A stretch of DNA of 64,000 bases, from contig NC_135157.1 of NCBI RefSeq assembly GCF_050948215.1, forward strand, positions 248,001-312,000. The letters run 5' to 3'. The position numbers and the translations under genes are program-made. Below, one piece after another: positions 56,865 to 64,000 of the stretch; position 1 is the first letter of the stretch, and every line of letters begins with the position of its first letter. This stretch comes from Halictus rubicundus (lineage: Eukaryota; Arthropoda; Insecta; Hymenoptera; Halictidae). The notes under the pieces were generated by a model, which was not told the origin of the DNA, made no database searches, and was given only the letters and a program-made list of their open reading frames with translations.

Positions 56865-57573
56865 TTATTTATTATTTTTATTTTTCTTTTATTTCTTTTT
56901 TTAAGTGATTTTTAACCACTGAAAACAAAATAATAATAATTACTTCCCGAATAATCATTATTAATACGTATATGAATAAGTAAAATTCAGATTTGTATTG
57001 TCCGGTGATAGGGGACAATGATCTGTCCGGAACCAGGGGACACCGAAGCCATAAAAAAAATTATTTTTTGTATCAACCAGTGCACTGTACATACAAAATA
57101 CAGAGGTAATTAAAAAAACTACTTACCAAAAGACATAATAATGCCACTCATAAGTTTTTCTACTAATCAAAATTGATAGATGTAACACTTTATAATTTGT
57201 ATGATACACTAGCTTGTACTTAAACGCAACAATGGACTGATATTCCCAGCTATGCACATGCGACTGGAACGTGTCGAAACCTGATTGTGCTTGGATCTAT
57301 CCCCACTACTGCTCACGTGAAATGACGATCGCATTGCGTTTCAAATCTTAAAGATATCGCTACTGTCCGGTTCTAGGTGCCGTCCGGTTTTAGGGGAACT
57401 CCCCCTATTCCTTATTCATACGAATCAGATGATGTTGTCATACACTATCGGAGTGTTTACTTCTAGTTTCTACTATGATGAGACAATAGTGTTACGTCCG
57501 AAACCGAGGTTGTCGGATTTTCTTCAAAATGTAAGAGGACTTCCAACTTTTTATTTTCAAAAAGAAGAAATTT

Positions 57574-57768
57574 TCAATTGTGACATTTACTTTGCAAAGA
57601 CCACGTTTCCTTCAAACGCTTGGCAATCAAAACAAACTGATTTTCATATCGTTGCATTCTGTCCAGATATTCTTCTAGGTATTTCAATTTACTTCCTTCT
57701 TTATTTCCATTGTACTGGTAATAAATACGTACCATATCCGCCTTCTTGTTCACCGAATAACGATACAT
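57574..57768 (-). pseudogene. N-terminal remnant of the level-1 DD41D transposase
   Basis: Starts MYRYSVNKKADMVRIYYQYN and goes on KYLEEYLDRMQRYENQFVLI, with the same layout as the N-terminus MVYSDAEKIELILDYVEAKY at 42969. The rest is deleted. Confidence 0.6.
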
Positions 57769-58540
57769 AACTATGCGATATTACTAATCAGTTTCGGAAG
57801 TAATATTGAAATTGTTTCGTCATAGTCGAAACTAGAAATAGACACTCTGAATGGGAATGACAACATCATCTGATTCGTATGAATAAGGAATACTAGTAAA
57901 CACATTGGTATGAAATATTCAAAGTGTTTCTTCCATTTCTGACCTTGCATGATTTTGAAGGTCACTGAGCAGTATATGGATGAATTCGTCTAGACACACG
58001 CTTTCACGTGGTATAAAAAAATATACAGCATTCCATTTCAAAAATTGAAGGTCACCTTCATATCTAACAAAATAGTATAAACACAAAAAAATTACATACG
58101 CCATTGTGGGTGCGTATAAAAAACAGTACTACCTTTTCCTATTTAATTTTTTTCTGATATTTTCTATTTACAAGAAGAAAGCTGGCTAGTAATAGCGTGA
58201 ACACCCTGTATATAAAACAGTAGAAGGACTAAAAGAAATTAAGAGTTCCAATGTACTGTGGCCAATTTATGAAGATTATTGAAAAAACAAATTTTGATTT
58301 GGTTCCACTATCTTTCAACCGATGCGAAAAATTCGAATTCTGGTTGCAGAAAACAATCTTTCGAGCAGAAATATAAAACATTCGCATTAACTGGTGCCTA
58401 GACTAATTCATCTAACATTTAAAAAAAAAAGCTTAAGGCATCTAAATCCAATTAAAAAAAGTTCTACTGTATTTCGAAGGGTGTACAAAGACTTCTCTGA
58501 TTGACTGCAGACGTAAACCTATGTCCAGAGAGAAAGGGGG

Positions 58541-58583
58541 AAGAGAGAGAAGGAGAGAGAGAGGGAAAGGGGGAAGGGAGAGA

Positions 58584-58644
<61 letters not shown>

Positions 58645-58702
58645 ACGCTGACGAGCAAATCGCATAATGCAGCAAACATGACCAATGAGAAATGATGGGC
58701 GC

Positions 58703-58755
<53 letters not shown>

Positions 58756-58790
58756 TGAGAGAGAGAGAGAGAGGGAGTGAGAAAGAGGAA
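58541..58790. repeat. (GA)n microsatellites, two blocks
   Basis: 58541-58640 and 58706-58785 are nearly pure GA with AGGGG interruptions, separated by 65 bp of unique sequence. Polypurine-polypyrimidine, able to form triplex DNA. Long Leu-Ser or Arg-Glu frames over it are artefacts. Confidence 0.95.
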
Positions 58791-59183
58791 AAGAAACGAA
58801 GAGAGGGTGCACGAGTGATGAGGCGGGAGAGGGGAACGGGACGGACAGGCGCCTACGGCGTGGATCCGAGTGGCGCCACCGCTAACGTAAGCGTCAGCGT
58901 TAGCGCCGGTCGTGCGTCCGGACCGGCCGATATTATCCAGGAAGTTACGAGCCGCACCTGTCCCATCATACCTCTCCCACCCATCGGGCCACGTCGTCCT
59001 CGTCGCTGCTTTTACACAGGGCCGTCGCAACGAGTGGCTGCAGGTGCTCGAAGCAGACACGCCACGCCGATTATCAGCAACGTTCTCGCGCCATCCCGAA
59101 GTAGAGTCTTCCGGTCGTCGCGATCTCACGTCCAGCCCGTAAAAAATCCCGGATACAAGGTCGAGAGAAAATTATGATATGGA
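58791..59183. other. GC-rich island next to the GA repeats
   Basis: CpG-rich stretch with overlapping frames. A GAGA-rich tract beside a CpG-rich block is a common insect promoter layout, but no gene could be attached. Confidence 0.3.
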
Positions 59184-59380
59184 GACTGCGAATCTTAATA
59201 CATCTATGGCAAAAGTCAGTAGATGCAACTTAAAATAGTAGAAGATGTGTACAATAACTGAAGAATATCGACACACTATTTTTAACTTGTTGAAACGATT
59301 AGCGGAAAAATGAAATGTCCATGTGGCTTCCGTTTCTTGCAATTTATACAAATTATCTTTATTTTGCATAAAGATTACAA
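59184..59380. mobile_element. GACTGCGG-family MITE copy
   Basis: Starts GACTGCGAATCTTAATACA and contains AGTAGATGCAACTTAAAATA and CTTGCAATTTATACAAATTA, as in other copies; the right end (TTTTGCATAAAGATTACAA) lacks the final CGCAGTC. Confidence 0.5.
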
Positions 59381-60870
59381 AAACCATGAGATACTCGAGT
59401 AAACGACAATTATCCGAGTACCCATGGTATGTCATGAGATAGTCAGCTACTCGAGTACCCAGATATCTCATAAGATAGTTACTTGTGGGATGGCGTAATA
59501 ATTGTTTGAAACGAGAGTAGAAAAGAATAATTGGTCTAGCGAAAGTGTAAAACTCTGAGTTTTCTTCGATTTAGGTGCGAATCATAGTCATTGCATGGTT
59601 ATCGTTCGACCGGGTTTCGTCGTGGACACGCGGAAGATCGAAAGTAGGTGCAGGTTTGCGGTTCCATTCGGGGATGTAAAAGTTTCTAAAAGCGGTCCCA
59701 ACCGGAAAAATAAATGTCCCACCTTGTTTTACGACAAAGAATTAAGTAGGGATAGGCGCCAGCGATGTAGACGATTACGCACGGTCCGGTGGGCATGGCT
59801 AACGTGTCTACCACAGGGGACAACCGGGTTTTCCATTCGCAAACGGATGTCGTCAAGACTTTCGAATTTCTATAAATGTGTGAAAAGGCGGCGACACGAC
59901 AGGTGACTAGGACTCGTATAAGAAACTAGACACGGAAAACGAATCGATATATTAATTATGCTTTTGAATTATTCAGCCTGGCCCAGATTGCCCATTGTCA
60001 TTCGATACCGGGGATTCAAAACTTCCTTCGTTGACTTTAGATTCGTACTTGTATCAGGTTGGTAAGTTTAGATAACATACATATAGGACAGACAACACGA
60101 TCATCTGTTGGTTAATAATTTATTTTCCTAAGCTTCCTCTTACATAGCACCGCGTTTGTTTTCTTAAAAAATTACTCTGAAGAGGGTATATAATACTGTA
60201 AGCCTAATAAAATGGAATAAATCTAACATTTTTTTCGCATATGAAGATACTGTGAAAAGAAAAGATTTTCTGGGAAACATTAAGCAACGGTTTAGCTTTA
60301 TTTTAACATTATTTTTATCGTATAAAATTACAATATCGTGGAGTTGTATAACACTATCTAACTCCATGTCCAGCAAAACTTTGGTAGTCTGCATCCAGCG
60401 GTAAAAGTGACGGGAATATAAAAAATAACAAATTGTTGTATCAACTTAAACAAAAATGGATTATCTTCAATGTAGTTTACAATTTCTTTGATATCTTAAT
60501 TTGCTGTATTTTTATCAATATTTGAAGTTGACTTGTTTCAGCGACAAAGATACATATTTTTGTTTTTAACAGTCGCCATTTTTTCATTTTAATGCGTCTT
60601 GATACTTGACGCCGAGATTGAATGTATTTTGAAAGAAGAATACGAAAAGTTGGAAAAATTCTACGGTTGAAGTTGCTTAGTTGAATTTATATTGTTGAAG
60701 AAAACATTATAAATCGAACATCGAATATACATTTTAGATTCAAACGTTCAAGAAATATGCAAAGAATCGAATGAGCTTCGTCTGAAGTTGATTCAGTTGT
60801 TGCTTCACTAGTTTTTTTAGTAATCGTGCATACCAGTTTAAAAGACATGGCTTCGAGAAACATGCGTATA
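59381..60870. other. No gene recognised
   Basis: Short direct repeats GAGATACTCGAGTA/GAGTACCCA near 59395-59465; the rest is unique and AT-rich after 59950. The frame 59595-59906 is open but shows no family motif. Confidence 0.45.
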
Positions 60871-62116
60871 CAGGGTGAGTCACCTAACGTTTGCACCTCA
60901 AATATCTTTGTTGTTTCTAAAGATACGTAAAATATGGCAAAGACAAAGTTGAATGGTACAATGGGGCTGACACGATTCCATAAAAAAATGTTGTTTTTAT
61001 GTCATTTTTTTTAGAGATATCAAGGTCACCTTGATTTTTTTAAATGGAACCACCCCTTTTTAAACACCTACAATGATAGTCCCTTTCATTAGGAATGCAG
61101 TGACTATATTATTCCAAGGTCATTCAAGGTCAAGGACAGAAAAAACGTATGAAACTAAAATATGGAGGCAGAATACCTGTATTTTATAAATGTATAATTG
61201 GGCCATGATTAGTGAATGTTGCTTCGTCCGTAAACAAGACATTAGAAAAAAATGAACGATTTTGAAACAATCCCCATTGACAAAAGTTAATTCTATTTTG
61301 AAAATCATTCCCGTGCAATTCTTGATGGAGCGATATGTGGAACGGATGAAATTTATGTCGGGCCAGAATTCGTATTACGCTACTTTGACTTATGCCTGCT
61401 TTCCGGGAAATTTTTCTCGTACTCACGTGAGGATCGACAGCTATAGCTGCTAAAATATTAATTTCATTGTCTTCATTAGTCGTGGGATTCTTTCGTTTGT
61501 GCTGTCTTGCATGTACACTTCCAGTACTTCGAAACAACCTGTACGTATTAATGAAAGTCTGTCTACAAGGAGTGTTTCGCTCGGGGTACCTTTCTTCATA
61601 AAGTAATAGGACCTGCACTGCATTTTGTCTACATTCACAGTAAATCGTGATCATATCACACTTTTCAGTCATTGAATAAGACGGAATCGCATTTGGAAAC
61701 ATACTGATAGTAAATAAGAATGCTGAATAACATTGAAGGACCTTAGTATGTGTGCTTTAACTACGACCATAGTATGTTTACTATTTACTACAAGTCTCAA
61801 CCGTGATAAACGTATTCTGCTTTCATATTCTAAATCTTATACGTTTTCTCTGTCTGTGACCTTGAATAACCTTGGAATAATTATTGTCACTGAATTCCTA
61901 ATGAAAGGGACTATCATTGTAGGTGTTTAAAAAGGGGTGGTTCCATTTAAAAAAGTGAAGGTCAACTTGATATCTCTAAAAAAATGACATAAAAACAAAA
62001 TTTTTTTTGCATCGTGTCAGCCCCATTGTACCATTCAACTTTGTCCTTACCATATTTTACGTATCTTTAGAAACAACAAAGATATTTAGGGTGCAAACGT
62101 TAGGTGACTCACCCTG
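60871..62116 (-). mobile_element. Internally deleted sister of the 12352 DD41D element
   Basis: 1246 bp, TA at 60869-60870 and 62117-62118. TIRs ~305 bp (60871-61176, 61812-62116) starting CAGGGTGAGTCACCTAACGT. Aligns with the XYLB-intron copy throughout with few changes (61261-61450 against 13291-13480 is almost identical) but lacks about 558 bp. The junction joins TTATAAATGT to ATAATTGGGCC. Confidence 0.9.
61184..61672 (-). pseudogene. DD41D transposase, C-terminal half deleted
   Basis: Reads MTEKCDMITIYCECRQNAVQ through both HTH regions to FTDEATFTNHG, so it keeps the DNA-binding part and the first catalytic Asp but lacks Asp2 and Asp3. Ends in a few novel residues (PIIHL). A protein of this kind could bind TIRs without cutting and act as an inhibitor; that is inference. 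Confidence 0.88.
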
Positions 62117-64000
62117 TATATTATACTATATTATTATACTCATAATATGAAGAATTGAATTAAAAAAAAAATACTTGTACTGCAAGATTATCTGTTTATA
62201 CTCTAAAAAGGCCCATCTATCCAATAGTAATTTCAAAAAAATCTTAAAAATCACTTGTTTTCGCTGCCGTTACACGAGAAGCAATCTTCAACTAGACGAA
62301 CGTCTGTTTTCACAGTCACAAACGGACTTACACTACTTAAAAAATAAGTGATTATGCAATTCCATTTATCATCAAATTTCATTCGGTTAAACCGAACGAA
62401 TCCTCTAATATTTAATCTATAATGTTCATAAATAAAAGGTTCGCATGAAAGTATACATAAATGTTTCATCTTCTGAATGTGTTAAAAAAACGGAGTTAGA
62501 CCAGCTTCAAGTCGAGCGGTCCACTTGAATGTACTCAAAGCGCGTAAAGATTCGCAGTCGTGTTATAATAGTTGCAGCCTCGGGTATGAACCAGTTCCTA
62601 TAACATTCTAGCGGACGTGCAGAAATTTCGATGATCGGTCGTTGCGACTGGCATTTCAAAGCCAACGTCCTGGTTCATCGGCTGGTCCATCGGTAGACGG
62701 TCACCGCTGGACCAAGAATAGTATGAAATGCCTGCGGACTTCGCGGAAGATGAATTATAGCGGAATCGCGTGAGTAGCCGCTTCGAAGAACGACGGTGAT
62801 CGCTCTCGTCGTCGTGGTTGGAATTTGGAGCGTTGACAGCGGCGCCGTCGGAGATTCGAGCGTTGTTCAAAGAAGAGTATCGCGTCTTTACATTGCACGA
62901 TATGATAAACAAGAAAAAGAGGAGAAGGAGGAGGAAGAAGAAGAAGAAGAAGAAGAAGAAGAAGAAGAAGAAGGAGAAGAAGACCGGCAAGCATTCCGCT
63001 TCGGACGCGTCTATTGCGAATACCTCGACTATTCGCGTTCGTCTCTTTACGCATTGTCTCTGTGACACATCGATCCCCGGTGTCGCGAATGTTGTAATAA
63101 TCGAATGTTGGATAATGAGCATTGTACAATAAGCGGGGAAGCGTGGAATGAATTGTTCCGAATGTTTCTCGTGTAACGTTCACGGTCCGATCCGGTGACT
63201 ACCGGTGCCATTAGCACGATATGTTAAGACTGGCGCCATGCTCCGGCACCGTAGCGCATGGAACGCGAATAATTTTCGTGTTTGAAAATAGAACAAAGCA
63301 AAAGCGCGATGCGTGTCCGCACCGACCTGTCCTGGTCCCTATGCTCTCATGCAAGCCGTTACGGAATGGGCATTCGCCACGGGCTCATAATATTGAGAAT
63401 TTCCTCCGAAGAACCCGTATAATCTGCGAAGCGCCGAACGAAGGCCCGGGCACCTCGGATTCCCGCCGGCGCGTTTCTGTTTGTTTAGGTATGTTAATTA
63501 TATCGTAAAACGCGGCGAGCATCCACGTGCACCGTACTACACCGACACTTACAGCGAGCAACGCCTATGTTTCTGCATTTACACATATTCTTCGGACCCC
63601 TTTATATGGCGGGAGAACACGTGTAAACTGCCAGCTTGATATTTCTATGGGACATTAAATTCGATGAAAGTAATTGCCATTTAATGCTGCTTTTTTAAGA
63701 TCACGATTTTCCGACGGCTTCGACGGATTAATGGTTGTGAGTGGACGGCGGATGTTTATGCAAATTCATATTTTTATGGGAAGCGGATGAAGCAATCAAG
63801 CCTGGCTAGAAATATGCTTTATGATTTCAGGATTCCAAGAATATATTTTTTACGCGCTGCGTATACAGCAGATCCAAAACGCGTTAATACACTACATTTC
63901 CGGTTATCGAATAATTGTCGATATTTAAATTGTGATAAGTTTGTAAAATTAAAATATTACAACCATAAGCCTGGACTCATTTTAGAGCTTGAAGTTTTTA
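62117..64000. other. Right end of window, no gene named
   Basis: 62.1-62.5 kb is AT-rich. 62.55-63.55 kb is GC- and CpG-rich with a GAA array in the middle and looks like a regulatory or first-exon region, but no frame is recognisable. 63.6 kb on is AT-rich and featureless. Confidence 0.4.
62928..62976. repeat. (GAA)n microsatellite
   Basis: About 14 copies of GAA between AGGAGG-type variants. Polypurine. Frames reading Glu- or Lys-runs across it are not evidence of a gene. Confidence 0.93.

Larger units (their letters stand above)
52774..57405 (-). mobile_element. GGGGGAGTT-TIR element, level 2, pogo/Tigger-like guess
   Basis: Ends GGGGGAGTTCCCCTAGTACC and, in reverse, GGGGGAGTTCCCCTAAAACC, with TA at 52772-52773 and 57406-57407. 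The uninterrupted right TIR of the level-1 element shows the empty site (GTTTACTAGTATTCCTTATT), confirming insertion into TA. Excluding level 3, it is ~1.05 kb, non-autonomous, and keeps a zinc-finger ORF at 56580-56864 of the sort found at the C-terminus of insect pogo-like transposases. ACCGGAC motifs recur at both ends. Confidence 0.75.
52456..58208 (-). mobile_element. DD41D element, outermost level of a four-level nest (nest 3)
   Basis: Ends CAGGACGTTCACGCTATTAC and, in reverse, CAGGGTGTTCACGCTATTAC, with TA at 52454-52455 and 58209-58210. TIRs are ~415 bp: the left one is split by the insertion at 52774-57405 (52456-52773 plus 57408-57504), the right one is 57791-58208 and intact. Only ~290 bp of interior remain, with a transposase remnant. 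Left TIR carries the palindrome TGAAGGTGACCTTCA at 52604-52618. Confidence 0.88.

Noticed and set aside
58442..59129. Long Leu-Ser and Arg-Glu open frames
   Set aside because: They are translations of the GA microsatellites and adjoining CpG-rich DNA.
62755..63183. Frames with poly-Glu, poly-Lys or poly-Leu
   Set aside because: Produced by the GAA array; flanking residues show no domain.

Overview
The window looks like insect nuclear DNA, and a hymenopteran such as an ant is my guess. It is AT-rich (GC clearly low outside a few islands), has one gene split by classical GT-AG introns, and is crowded with Tc1/mariner-type transposons, MITEs and simple repeats. No bacterial operons, rRNA, tRNA or CRISPR array were seen.

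Only one host gene could be supported: a xylulose kinase (XYLB, FGGY carbohydrate kinase) on the minus strand. I rebuilt it from eight exons between 18765 and 946. They join in frame into the first ~335 residues. The last ~200 residues must lie beyond position 1. Its introns (0.5 to 5 kb) carry most of the mobile DNA of the first 19 kb: a DD41D mariner-like element with an apparently intact transposase (12352-14155), a hAT-like element built of TTATTCGAA repeats (15871-17480), a pogo-like TIR element (6149-7828), a dead Tc1-like transposase (8228-8950) and several TA-flanked MITEs.

The rest (19-64 kb) is intergenic or intronic DNA of unknown genes, dominated by transposons. Main items: an ACGTC-repeat TIR element (19585-21200) with a TTAA-flanked MITE inside; a relic transposon ORF (23748-24351); an inverted copy of the pogo-like element (25360-26598); a full-length but dead DD34D mariner (32086-33360); a degenerate hairpin minisatellite (39951-40230); and three nests of transposons in transposons. 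Nest 1 (40716-45562) is a DD41D element with two later insertions. Nest 2 (48707-51637) is a hAT-like element holding a solo LTR and a dead DD41D element. Nest 3 (52456-58208) has four levels: DD41D element > GGGGGAGTT-TIR element > ACGTC-repeat element > 5'-truncated R1-clade retrotransposon. An internally deleted copy of the intronic DD41D element lies at 60871-62116.

GC-rich stretches without a recognisable gene (28.4-28.9, 30.9-31.4, 38.0-39.0, 58.8-59.1, 62.6-63.5 kb) may be promoters or first exons, but no product could be named. No coherent host pathway beyond XYLB is visible; the interesting biology is the transposon community, its layering in time, and motifs shared by its members.
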